Made by a program: the position numbers and the translations under genes | Shown: piece by piece, positions 6,585-15,893 of the stretch | Layout of the letters: each line of letters begins with the position of its first letter | How positions within the stretch are numbered: position 1 is the first letter of the stretch | Source: Deinococci bacterium | Lineage (GTDB): Bacteria; Deinococcota; Deinococci; Deinococcales; Trueperaceae | DNA length: 40,305 bases | NCBI GenBank assembly: GCA_030149325.1 | Contig: JASBRS010000063.1 | Coordinates: forward strand, 1-40,305 | Direction of reading: 5' to 3' | Notes under the pieces: generated by a model | The model's database searches: none | What the model was told of the DNA's origin: nothing | The model's input: only the letters and a program-made list of their open reading frames with translations

Positions 6585-9071
6585 ATGCGACTCATCGTCA
6601 CCCACGAGCAGCCGGACTTCGACGCGCTGGCCAGCCTGGCGCTCGCCCGCCTGCTCTTCCCCAACGCCCTGGCCACCGTCCAGGGGTCGTTGAGTCCCGG
6701 CCTGACGAGCTTCCTCCGGCTCTACCGGGACCAGCTCGAGCTGGTCGATCCCAACGCCATCGACCTCGACGCCGTGACCGAGCTGGTGGTGGTGGACACC
6801 GCCGACGCCGGCCGCATCCGCCCCTTCGACAGCCTGGTGGGGAGGGTGCCCATCACCCTCTACGACCACCATCCGGCACCCGCTCGCGCCATCCCCGCGG
6901 CGCGCGGCCTGCGCGAGCCGGTGGGCGCCACCGCCACGCTGCTGACGCGCGAGCTGATGGCCACGGGCATCGACATCCCGGCGCCCATCGCCAGCCTGGC
7001 GCTGCTCGGCATCCACGAGGACACCGGCAACCTCAGCTACGACCTCACGCGCCCCGACGACTACCGGGCGGCCGCGCACCTGCTGGCGAGCGGCGCCAGC
7101 CTGCAACTGGTGCGGCGCTTCACCGTCGACGCCTTCTCGCCCGAGCACCTGGCCTTCCGCCGCACCATGCTGGAGGCGGCGAGACCGGTCGCCGTAGCGG
7201 GACGGCGCGTCAGCGTGGCGGCGTTAGAGGTGCCCGACTACGTGCCCGGGGTGTCGGGGCTGGCCAACGAGCTGCTGGAGCTGCACGGCGCCGACGCCGC
7301 CGTCGTGGCCGTGCGGATGGAGGGCAAGACGCTGGTGTTCGCGCGCGCCACCGAGCGCTTCGACGTGGCGGCCGCCCTGGCCGAAGCGCTCGGCGGAGCG
7401 GGCCACCCCGGAGCCGCCTTCGCCAAGGCCGACATGCCTCCGGCGGACGCGGCCGAGCGCGTTCTGGACGCCCTCGAGCGGCACGCAACCCCCGTCCTCA
7501 CCGCCGCCGAGCTGATGAGCGCGCCGGTCAAGACGGTCCGCGACAGCGCCACCGTGGCCGACGCCCAGCAGCTCCTGCTGCGCTACGGCCACAACGGCAT
7601 GCCGGTGCTGAACGACCGCGGAGCGCTAGTGGGGGTGGTGTCCAGGCGCGACCTGGAGCGGGCGCTGCGCCACGGCCTCGGGCGCAGTCGGGTGTCGGGG
7701 TTCATGAGCCGCAACGTCATCACGGCCGGCCGCAGCACCGTCCTGGCGGAGCTGGAGGAGCTCGTGCTGGGGCACAACATCGGCCGCATCCCCATCCTCG
7801 ACGGCTCGGAGCTCATCGGGATCGTCACCCGCACCGACCTCATCGCCGCACGCCATCACCGCCCCAGCGGCGACGATCCGGCCGCTACCGTCCTCGGCCG
7901 CCTGCCGCCCAGCGCCCAGGAGGCCCTGCGGACGGCCCGCGAGGTGGCGGGGGATGCCTCGCTCTACCTGGTGGGTGGAACCGTGCGCGACGCCCTGCTC
8001 GGCGCCGGCTTCAAGGATCTCGACCTCAGCGTCGAGGGGGGCACCGCCGAGCGCCTCGGCGCCCGCCTGCAGACGCGCCTCGGGGGCACGCTGGCCTGCC
8101 ACGTGCCGTTCGGTACCTGCACGCTGTCGCTCGACGACGGCCTGGTCATCGACCTGGCGACCGCCCGCGAGGAGGTCTACGACCATCCGGGTGCCCTCCC
8201 CAGTGTGACCCCCAGCACGGTGCGCAAGGACCTGTCGCGGCGCGACTTCACGGTGAACGCGCTGGCGTTGCGCTTCCACCCGGAGCCCGCCACGCTCATC
8301 GACCCCTACGGCGGCGCCGACGATCTGCGCGCCAAGCAACTGCGGGTACTCCACCCGCTGTCGTTCATCGAGGACCCCACGCGGGTGCTGCGAGGCGCTC
8401 GCCTGGCGGGCCGGCTGGGCTTCCACTTCGAGCCGGTCACGGCGGGCTGGGCGCGCGACGCCATCGACCCCGCCATCGTGGGGAACGTCAGCCGGGCCCG
8501 GCTCCGGGGGGAGCTCGAGCTCACCCTGGCCGAGCCCAGGGTGGCGCCCGCCCTGCGCTGCCTCGACGGCGTCGGCGGCCTCGACGGGTTGTTCGGCCTG
8601 CACGCCGACGAGGCCGTGCTCGAGGCCGTCGACGAGCAGCGCCGCCACCGCGATGTGCCCGACGAGACCTACCTGCTGGCGCTGTTGCTCGCGACCGACA
8701 CTGCCGACGCCGACGCCCACCTGGAGAGCTTCCACTGGCCGCGCCGCTACGGCCAGGCGCGCGACCGCCTGCGCACCCTGCTCGCCGCCGAGGTGGTCCG
8801 CGACGAGGACCTGGAGGGGCTCGACGAGGCCTCGCGGGTGCTGCTGCGCTGCCTGAGCGATGAGCTCGGAGCCCGCCTGACACGCCTCGAGGAGGCCCCT
8901 CCCCGACGCCGATTGCGCGGCAGGGACGTGTTAGACTTGGGCTTGGCGCCTGGACCGGCCGTGGGACGCGTCCTCGACGAGGTCGCGCGGGCTCGGGCCG
9001 ATCTCAAGGTTCGGACCTTCGAAGACGAGGTCGAGATGGCGAGGCAGCTGGTCAGGGAGCTGCAGCCGTAG
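6585..9071 (+). CDS. DHH phosphoesterase - CBS pair - CCA/poly(A) nucleotidyltransferase fusion
   Basis: The 828-aa protein joins three modules. Residues 1-300 are a DHH/DHHA1 NrnA-like phosphoesterase with THEQPDFDALAS, VVVDTAD and the Asp94-His95-His96 triad. Residues ~305-430 are two CBS motifs (LMSAPVKTVRDSATVADAQ; FMSRNVITAGRSTVLAELEE), which in other proteins bind adenine nucleotides. From ~455 comes a class II nucleotidyltransferase head with YLVGGTVRDALLG and DLDLS carboxylates, then RRDFTVNAL and the RNA-binding body. Such fusions occur in several phyla; the transferase adds A or CCA to RNA 3' ends. CBS control by adenylate charge is inference. Whether it adds CCA or only A cannot be read safely. 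It is followed 21 nt later by the S2P relative, probably co-transcribed. Confidence 0.9.
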   Translation: MRLIVTHEQPDFDALASLALARLLFPNALATVQGSLSPGLTSFLRLYRDQLELVDPNAIDLDAVTELVVVDTADAGRIRPFDSLVGRVPITLYDHHPAPARAIPAARGLREPVGATATLLTRELMATGIDIPAPIASLALLGIHEDTGNLSYDLTRPDDYRAAAHLLASGASLQLVRRFTVDAFSPEHLAFRRTMLEAARPVAVAGRRVSVAALEVPDYVPGVSGLANELLELHGADAAVVAVRMEGKTLVFARATERFDVAAALAEALGGAGHPGAAFAKADMPPADAAERVLDALERHATPVLTAAELMSAPVKTVRDSATVADAQQLLLRYGHNGMPVLNDRGALVGVVSRRDLERALRHGLGRSRVSGFMSRNVITAGRSTVLAELEELVLGHNIGRIPILDGSELIGIVTRTDLIAARHHRPSGDDPAATVLGRLPPSAQEALRTAREVAGDASLYLVGGTVRDALLGAGFKDLDLSVEGGTAERLGARLQTRLGGTLACHVPFGTCTLSLDDGLVIDLATAREEVYDHPGALPSVTPSTVRKDLSRRDFTVNALALRFHPEPATLIDPYGGADDLRAKQLRVLHPLSFIEDPTRVLRGARLAGRLGFHFEPVTAGWARDAIDPAIVGNVSRARLRGELELTLAEPRVAPALRCLDGVGGLDGLFGLHADEAVLEAVDEQRRHRDVPDETYLLALLLATDTADADAHLESFHWPRRYGQARDRLRTLLAAEVVRDEDLEGLDEASRVLLRCLSDELGARLTRLEEAPPRRRLRGRDVLDLGLAPGPAVGRVLDEVARARADLKVRTFEDEVEMARQLVRELQP

Positions 9072-9092
9072 CGGCGCGGTCGGGAGCATCGC

Positions 9093-9725
9093 ATGATCCT
9101 CAGGTACTACAACGACCCCACCGTCCTGATCATCAGCGCCGTGGTCATGATCCTGGCGCTGATGCTGCACAACGTGGTGCAGAGCTTCGTGGCCGCACGC
9201 TTCGGCGATGCGACGCCGCGCTACTCGGGGTTCATGTCGTTCGACCCGCAGCGCCACCTCGATCCGTTCGGGGTGCTGTTCCTGTTCCTGCTGGGCTTCG
9301 GCTGGCCCAACGCGGTCCCGGTGAACAGCCGCAACTACCGCGGACGCGGGCGCCAGGAGGCGTGGGTGTGGCTGTCGGGGATCGGCGCCTACCTGGCCGT
9401 GGGCTTCGTCAGCCTGGCGGTCTCCGTCCTCTTCGTGAGCATGAACCAGCTGCATCTGGCGCTGGCGTTCCAGGCGGCGGCCGCCTACGCCGTCGTGCAC
9501 GCCGTGATCAACCTCTTCCCCGTCCTGCCGCTGGACATGGCGCACGCAGCGCTGGCCTGGGGCAACCCCAGCGTCCGCCGCGTCATCCAGCAGATCGCCG
9601 GCTTCGGCGTGCTCGGCTTCATGGTGTTCTTCTTCGTGCTGAGCATGCTCGGCATCATCTCCGGGCTCGTCCGGGTGTTCATGCAGATCTTCCTGTCCAT
9701 CATCGCGGGCGTCACCGGGCTCTGA
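9093..9725 (+). CDS. Site-2-protease (M50)-like membrane protein lacking the catalytic motif
   Basis: The 210-aa protein has four or five membrane segments and the layout of the short S2P/M50 family: an N-terminal motif helix, the loop SFDPQRHLDPFG and GFGWPNAVPVN, and a C-terminal NLFPVLPLD motif (140-148). Active members have HExxH in the first helix and PLDG near the end. Here the first motif is His26-Asn-Val-Val-Gln30, missing both the catalytic Glu and the second His, and the second reads PLDMAH. Asp148 remains. It should therefore not be a zinc protease in the usual way. A GGGAG SD sits before the ATG, 21 nt after the upstream gene, suggesting an operon. Confidence 0.8.
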   Translation: MILRYYNDPTVLIISAVVMILALMLHNVVQSFVAARFGDATPRYSGFMSFDPQRHLDPFGVLFLFLLGFGWPNAVPVNSRNYRGRGRQEAWVWLSGIGAYLAVGFVSLAVSVLFVSMNQLHLALAFQAAAAYAVVHAVINLFPVLPLDMAHAALAWGNPSVRRVIQQIAGFGVLGFMVFFFVLSMLGIISGLVRVFMQIFLSIIAGVTGL

Positions 9726-9748
9726 CCCAACACCCCAACCAGGCGCAC

Positions 9749-9770
9749 GGGGCGCGCACGCCGGCGCCCC
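9749..9770. terminator. GC hairpin between convergent genes
   Basis: GGGGCGC (9749-9755) pairs with GCGCCCC (9764-9770) around an 8-nt loop, 23 nt after the S2P-like stop and before the convergent kinase gene. There is no T-tract. It may act as a terminator in either direction. Confidence 0.35.
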
Positions 9771-9867
9771 GCCTCCCGCACGCGCCGAGGCGCGGTCGAG
9801 GGCTCGGCACGGGGCGTGACGGCTCGTGGCGAGTCGGTGCGGACGTACGCGTGAAGGGCGTCGAGGT

Positions 9868-11918
<2,051 letters not shown>

Positions 11919-11919
<1 letters not shown>

Positions 11920-12683
11920 CAGGCGACCTCGGCGATCACGAGGGTGATGTTGTCGGGGCCGCCGCGATCGTTGGCCAGCGAGATGAGGTACTCGACACTG
12001 AGCTGCCGGTTCGCGGTGCGGCGCACTTCGGTCAGGATCTCCTCGGGCTTCACCAGGCCGTGGAGCCCATCGGTGGAGATCACGAACACGTCGCCGGGTT
12101 CGACCCCCACCTCGATCACGTCGGGCGCGACCTGCGGGCGCGTGCCGAGGGCGCGCGTGATGAGGTTGCGCCACTCGTGCTGCTCGGCCTCGTCCTCGCT
12201 CATGAGGCCCTTCTCGAGCTGCTCCTCGACCCACGAGTGGTCCTTGGTGAGCTGGTAGATCTTGTTGCCCCGGATCATGTAGGCGCGGGAGTCGCCGACG
12301 TGGCCCACGAACGCGCGGCGGCGCATCACGGCCACGCAGGTCAGCGTCGTGCCCATGCCGCGCCGGCCCTGGTTCTTGATGGCCGCGGCGTAGACCCGCC
12401 GGTTGGCCAGGCGCATCGCCTTCTCGGTGAGCTTGTCGATCCCCACCACCGGGTTGCCCAGGCGGATCTCGTCGACGTAGCGGCTGAACGACTCGTCCAG
12501 GACCTCCATGGCCAGCTTGCTCGCGACCTCGCCGGCAGCCGCCCCGCCCATGCCGTCGGCGACGGCGAGCAACGTCAGCTCCCCGTCCGGCAACGGGAAC
12601 TGCCAGACGCGGTGGTAGTCCTCGTTGAGAGGGCGGACGCGGCCGACGTCCGAACCGTGTCCCACGTTCTGTCCGAGCCGCAC
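11919..12683 (-). CDS. PP2C-family protein serine/threonine phosphatase
   Basis: The 254-aa single-domain protein carries the PP2C metal-binding motifs in order: Glu21-Asp22 in RPLNEDY, VADGMGG with Asp43, HVGDSRAY, ISTDGLHGL and GGPDNIT. It matches the bacterial PrpC/PstP/Stp1 type that dephosphorylates targets of Hanks-type kinases. The start GTG is fixed by TAGACT 6 nt upstream. The downstream kinase starts in its stop codon, so the pair is made from one mRNA in coupled fashion. The usual bacterial order, phosphatase before kinase, is kept. All catalytic residues are present. Confidence 0.94.
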
Positions 12684-12689
12684 GGCGTC

Positions 12690-12695
12690 AGTCTA
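12690..12695 (-). promoter_or_regulatory. -10 box TAGACT, leaderless PP2C-kinase operon
   Basis: TAGACT on the minus strand ends 6 nt before the GTG start of the phosphatase, with no SD. Confidence 0.7.
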
Positions 12696-12757
12696 CCGCG
12701 CGCGCACCAGGGCTCGGACGAACATTCCCACAAGCGCCGACCTGGAGGCCACCGCGC

Positions 12758-13375
12758 TCAGTTCCCCTTCGACCTGGGGCGGCGCACCGTCTCCAGGTAG
12801 GGGTAGTCCTCGAGGAGCTGCCGGTAGTCGCGGAACAGCCGCAGGCCCTCGTCGGGACCGGCCGGGAGCTCGCGGATGCGCAGGTAGGCGGCGGCCCCGC
12901 TCGGGAACACGAAGGTGGGCGTGCCGAACACGTCGCGGGCCGCGGCAGCGTGGTGTTCGTGGGCCAGCACGGTGCGGCACTCGGGGTTGGCGAGGTCGTT
13001 GGCGAAGCGCGGCAGGTGCAGGCCCGAGACTTCGGCGACGTCGTCGATGGTGGCTCGGTTGAGGGGGCGGTGGTCGCGGTGCCGCGCACGCAGGAGGTTG
13101 AGCCGGAACGCGGCGAACGCCTCCTCCCCTTGCTTCCGAGCCGCCTGCGACGCCAGGAACGGCAGCAGGCCCTTGCTCCCCATGTCGTCGTCGTCGTCGA
13201 GGCGCTCGTTCCAGATCTGCCAGCCCTCGCTGGGGTCGCAGTTGTACTGGTAGTAGCTGAAGTGCCGCCACTCGAAGCTCAGGTCGAGCGGCGCGGCCAC
13301 CCACTCGACGACCTCCGCCGCTCTCCAGGAGAAGGGGCAGACGTAGTCGAAGTAGACGGTGACCCGCTCGGACAT
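12758..13375 (-). CDS. DsbA/FrnE-like thioredoxin-fold oxidoreductase with CxxS active site
   Basis: The 205-aa protein has the DsbA-like (2-hydroxychromene-2-carboxylate isomerase/FrnE) fold: VTVYFDYVCPFSW at the N-terminus, a helical insertion, and FGTPTFVF with the cis-proline loop. The active site reads Cys13-Pro-Phe-Ser16, so the second cysteine of CxxC is replaced by Ser. There is no signal peptide, so it is cytoplasmic. FrnE proteins are thiol-disulfide isomerases; a single-cysteine version could form mixed disulfides with a small thiol such as bacillithiol, but that is inference. It is a single gene downstream of the DUF3467 gene and has its own -10. Confidence 0.82.
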   Translation of the reverse strand: MSERVTVYFDYVCPFSWRAAEVVEWVAAPLDLSFEWRHFSYYQYNCDPSEGWQIWNERLDDDDDMGSKGLLPFLASQAARKQGEEAFAAFRLNLLRARHRDHRPLNRATIDDVAEVSGLHLPRFANDLANPECRTVLAHEHHAAAARDVFGTPTFVFPSGAAAYLRIRELPAGPDEGLRLFRDYRQLLEDYPYLETVRRPRSKGN

Positions 13376-13381
13376 GGGGCC

Positions 13382-13387
13382 ATTACA
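13382..13387 (-). promoter_or_regulatory. -10 box TGTAAT, leaderless DsbA-like gene
   Basis: TGTAAT on the minus strand ends 6 nt before the ATG at 13375. The spacing is the same as for the TANNNT promoters although the second base differs. Confidence 0.5.
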
Positions 13388-13503
13388 AACCCCGCCACCC
13401 CGCCGCGAGGTAGCGCCCGTGACAGCCGTCCTGGCCGCGTTCCGGCTCGGCTACCCTGCCGCCGCCGTGGCCGCAGCTCCGCCGTGTGGACGCCGCGCGC
13501 GCC

Positions 13504-13773
13504 TCAGTTGGAGATGTCCGGGTCCCCCCGGGGAGGTTCCGGGATCTCGCCGAAGCGGGCCTCGTAGCGCCGGATGTTGTCCTCCAGGCTGCGGAGCAAC
13601 GCCTTGGCGTGCCGCGGGCTGGTGATGACGCGGGTGGCCACCAAAGGCGACTGCTGCGGGTAGACGAGCGCGAAGTCGAGGATGAACTCGTCGGGGGTAT
13701 GGGCGATGACCGCCAGATTGGCGTAGTGGCCACCCGCCACGTCCTGGGGGATCTCCATCTTGAACTCGGTCAC
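13504..13773 (-). CDS. DUF3467 family protein
   Basis: The 89-aa protein matches the DUF3467 pattern: an N-terminal beta-strand with HYANLAVIAHTPDEFILDF, then LVYPQQSPLVATRVITSPRH, and a C-terminal helix KALLRSLEDNIRRYEARFG. The family is widespread and its function is unknown. The GTG start is set by TAGGCT 6 nt upstream, whose TAG is also the stop codon of the preceding Roadblock gene. It can be transcribed on its own and as the last gene of the Roadblock set. Confidence 0.88.
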   Translation of the reverse strand: MTEFKMEIPQDVAGGHYANLAVIAHTPDEFILDFALVYPQQSPLVATRVITSPRHAKALLRSLEDNIRRYEARFGEIPEPPRGDPDISN

Positions 13774-13779
13774 GCCCTC

Positions 13780-13785
13780 AGCCTA
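13780..13785 (-). promoter_or_regulatory. -10 box TAGGCT overlapping the upstream stop codon
   Basis: TAGGCT on the minus strand ends 6 nt before the DUF3467 GTG. Its first three bases are the TAG stop of the third Roadblock gene. Confidence 0.6.
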
Positions 13786-14211
13786 CCCGGAGGTCGGGCC
13801 TCCGGACCGCGAGGATCCGGCGCCGCTGCCGCTCGCCAGCGCCGTCGCCAGCCCCCCGAGGCGGCGCTTGAGTTGGAAGCGCACGCGCCCCAGGTCGTTC
13901 ACGCTCGCCAGCCCCACCACCGCGACGAACGCGCCGTCGCCGTCGTCCGCGATGGGTGCGAGCAGCACGGGCCCCTGGGCGTACTCGACCAGGGCCTGCT
14001 GCACCGGGCCCTCCCCGAGCAGCCCTCCGAGGGCATGGCTCGAGGCCAGCGCCGTCGGGACCAGCTCCTGCAACGCCGCCAGCTCGTGATCGCCCAGCGC
14101 CAGGCCCTCCACCAGGCTGCCGTCGGCGCCGGCCACCGCCACGCTGGTCACGCCGCGCACGCCCAGCAGGCCGCGAAGCTCCTCTCTCAGGGCGTCGCCG
14201 TCGACGGTCAT
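13783..14211 (-). CDS. Roadblock/LC7 domain protein 3
   Basis: This 142-aa protein has the single alpha/beta Roadblock/LC7 (MglB-like) domain: an N-terminal helix, SVAVAGADGSLVEGL, a central helix, and GPVLLAPIADDGDGAFVAVVG. A Ser/Gly-rich tail follows. The family forms homo- or heterodimers that regulate small Ras-like GTPases such as MglA. Its ATG overlaps the stop of the preceding Roadblock gene (ATGA). It is the least typical of the three. No GTPase gene is in the window. Confidence 0.8.
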   Translation of the reverse strand: MTVDGDALREELRGLLGVRGVTSVAVAGADGSLVEGLALGDHELAALQELVPTALASSHALGGLLGEGPVQQALVEYAQGPVLLAPIADDGDGAFVAVVGLASVNDLGRVRFQLKRRLGGLATALASGSGAGSSRSGGPTSG

Positions 14212-14573
14212 GCGCTCTCGCCCAGCGCGGCTCGCAGGTCGGCGAGGATGCCGCGTGCCGCGCTCAAGGCCGCCTCGCTCTCACCGCCGGCCAGCACCAG
14301 CGCCAGCACGTGTTCCTCGAGGGGGAGGCAACACAGACGATAGCCGTGGGCCGTGACCGTGACGTCCTCGGCCTCGCCGAGCATGAGGCGCTCGGCCGCC
14401 TTGCGGCTGCTCTCGGCCAGGGCGGCCGCCTCGGCCGCCAGGACGTCGGAGCGCACGCCGTGCCCCACCATCTCGACGGGCAGGCCGTCGCGGGTGAGCA
14501 GCAGCGCGACCACCACGCCGTCCCGCTCCGACAGGGGCGCCAGCACCTCGCGCACGTCGGCGGGAGCGCTCAC
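14208..14573 (-). CDS. Roadblock/LC7 domain protein 2
   Basis: This 121-aa middle member has the Roadblock signature VVVALLLTRDGLPVEMVGHG near the N-terminus, the helix LAAEAAALAESSRKAAERL, and two C-terminal strands (VTVTAHGYRLCCLPLEEHVL). It starts with GTG inside a GTGA overlap with gene 1 and ends in an ATGA overlap with gene 3, so its translation depends on its neighbours. The role is presumably the same as that of its paralogues. Only the fold family is certain. Confidence 0.85.
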   Translation of the reverse strand: MSAPADVREVLAPLSERDGVVVALLLTRDGLPVEMVGHGVRSDVLAAEAAALAESSRKAAERLMLGEAEDVTVTAHGYRLCCLPLEEHVLALVLAGGESEAALSAARGILADLRAALGESA

Positions 14574-14932
14574 GTGACCGTTCCCTGGATGCGCTTGCCG
14601 GCATCGCCGGTGAGGAGACGAGCACGACCGAGGTTGCCGTGGCGGTTCATCACCAGCACGCAGAACAGCTCGTCGTCGAGCAGGCGCGCGTACACGATGC
14701 GGCGCTCGCTGGTGACGATCACCTCATTGAGCGAGCCGGCGCCGAGGTGCTCGCTCACCGTGCCCTTGAGACCGGTGATGGCGTTGGTCAGGTCGGCGAC
14801 CACCGCCGCGAGCTCGGTGCTCTCGCGGGGCGACTGCTCGATGACCAGGCCGTCCATGCCGGCGACCGCGGCCGCCAGACTGCCATCGACGCCGTGCACC
14901 AACTGCGCCAGGATCTCCTCTAAGTCCTGCAC
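14570..14932 (-). CDS. Roadblock/LC7 domain protein 1
   Basis: This 120-aa first gene of the set begins MQDLEEILAQLVHGVDGSLA and shows AAAVAGMDGLVIEQ, the typical Roadblock strand-turn-strand, followed by LAAVVADLTNAITGLK and VIVTSERRIVYARLLDDELF. The start GTG follows TAGACT by 7 nt with no SD. It is transcribed divergently from the nucleoside phosphorylase. With its two coupled paralogues it could form heteromeric complexes acting on a GTPase encoded elsewhere (inference). Confidence 0.88.
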   Translation of the reverse strand: MQDLEEILAQLVHGVDGSLAAAVAGMDGLVIEQSPRESTELAAVVADLTNAITGLKGTVSEHLGAGSLNEVIVTSERRIVYARLLDDELFCVLVMNRHGNLGRARLLTGDAGKRIQGTVT

Positions 14933-14939
14933 AGGCGGG

Positions 14940-14945
14940 AGTCTA
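14940..14945 (-). promoter_or_regulatory. -10 box TAGACT, leaderless Roadblock operon
   Basis: TAGACT on the minus strand ends 7 nt before the GTG of Roadblock gene 1. Confidence 0.65.
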
Positions 14946-15029
14946 GCACGTCTCCGGCGCCGCTCCCGTGCGGCCTTTCATAGTCCCTGAGCGCCGGCGA
15001 CAAGGCCCGGAGGCGTGCCGGCGCTCTGG

Positions 15030-15035
15030 TATCGT
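15030..15035 (+). promoter_or_regulatory. -10 box TATCGT, leaderless phosphorylase gene
   Basis: TATCGT ends 6 nt before the ATG at 15042 and excludes the longer frame that opens at 15015. Confidence 0.65.
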
Positions 15036-15041
15036 GGCGTG

Positions 15042-15767
15042 ATGACACCGTTGCACGTTCGCGCCCACCAGGACGACGTCGCTCCGTTCGTCCTGCTCCC
15101 GGGCGACCCGGACCGCGCGCGTCGCATCGCCGAGCGCTTCTTCGACGCACCCCGGCCCATCACCAGCTACCGCCAGCTCCTCGGCTTCAGCGGCAGCTAC
15201 CAGGGGATGCCCGTCACCGTGCAGACCACCGGCATGGGCTGCCCGAGCCTCGCGATCGTGGTCGAAGAGCTCATCCAGCTCGGCGCCCGTACGCTGGTCC
15301 GGGTCGGCACCTGCGGCGCCGTCGCCTCGGGCATCGCCGCCGGCGACCTGGTGGTCGCGGTCTCCGCGGTCCCGCGCGACGGCACCAGCGCCATGTACCT
15401 GGGCGGCGAGCCCTACGCGCCCACCGCCGACTTCACGGTGACGCGCGCGTTGGTCGAGGCCGCCGAGCGGGCGGGCAGGAGCGTGCGCGCCGGCCTCATC
15501 CAGACCGAGGACGCCTTCTACGCCACCACCCCGGACGACGTGCCGAAGCTGGCAGCGCGGGGGGTCCTGGCCGTCGAGATGGAGTCGTCGGCGCTGTTCA
15601 CCCTGGGCGCGCTCCGCGGGGTGCGCACGGGGACCGCGCTGGTCGCCAGCAACGCCATCGGGGACGAGCAGTTCGTCGACCCCGAGGTGCTGGCCCGGGC
15701 CGTCGACGACATGGTCGCGACGGCACTCGAAGCGGGGCTGGCCCTGCACGGCGCCGGCCAGGGCTGA
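15042..15767 (+). CDS. NP-I family purine nucleoside/uridine phosphorylase
   Basis: The 241-aa protein has the nucleoside phosphorylase I motifs: VLLPGDPDRA for phosphate binding, MGCPSLAIVVEELI, LVRVGTCGAV, and VEMESSALF, which holds the ribose-binding Met-Glu. It cleaves a nucleoside with phosphate to base plus ribose-1-phosphate in salvage. The DeoD-type base-binding Ser-Asp-Asn segment is replaced by ASNAIGDEQ, so whether purines or uridine are preferred is open. It is followed by a 126-nt gap before the dehydrogenase gene. Confidence 0.88.
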   Translation: MTPLHVRAHQDDVAPFVLLPGDPDRARRIAERFFDAPRPITSYRQLLGFSGSYQGMPVTVQTTGMGCPSLAIVVEELIQLGARTLVRVGTCGAVASGIAAGDLVVAVSAVPRDGTSAMYLGGEPYAPTADFTVTRALVEAAERAGRSVRAGLIQTEDAFYATTPDDVPKLAARGVLAVEMESSALFTLGALRGVRTGTALVASNAIGDEQFVDPEVLARAVDDMVATALEAGLALHGAGQG

Positions 15768-15839
15768 GCGGTCGCAGCGTGGCGCGCGCCTCCGGGCGCC
15801 CGCCCGAGTGCACGCGCGGCCGCAGGGAGAGACACGACG

Positions 15840-15853
15840 GAACGCGTCCGTTC
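15840..15853. promoter_or_regulatory. Candidate operator GAACG-N4-CGTTC upstream of the beta-oxidation pair
   Basis: GAACG (15840-15844) and CGTTC (15849-15853) form an inverted repeat about 40 nt before the dehydrogenase ATG. The size suits a TetR-type regulator of acyl-CoA genes. The 126-nt gap contains no TA dinucleotide, so no -10 of the common type exists here. A loosely similar palindrome lies upstream of the thiolase. Confidence 0.3.
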
Positions 15854-15893
15854 GGTCCCGCTCGGGGCCGGCGGACGACGGGAAGGGACGAGC

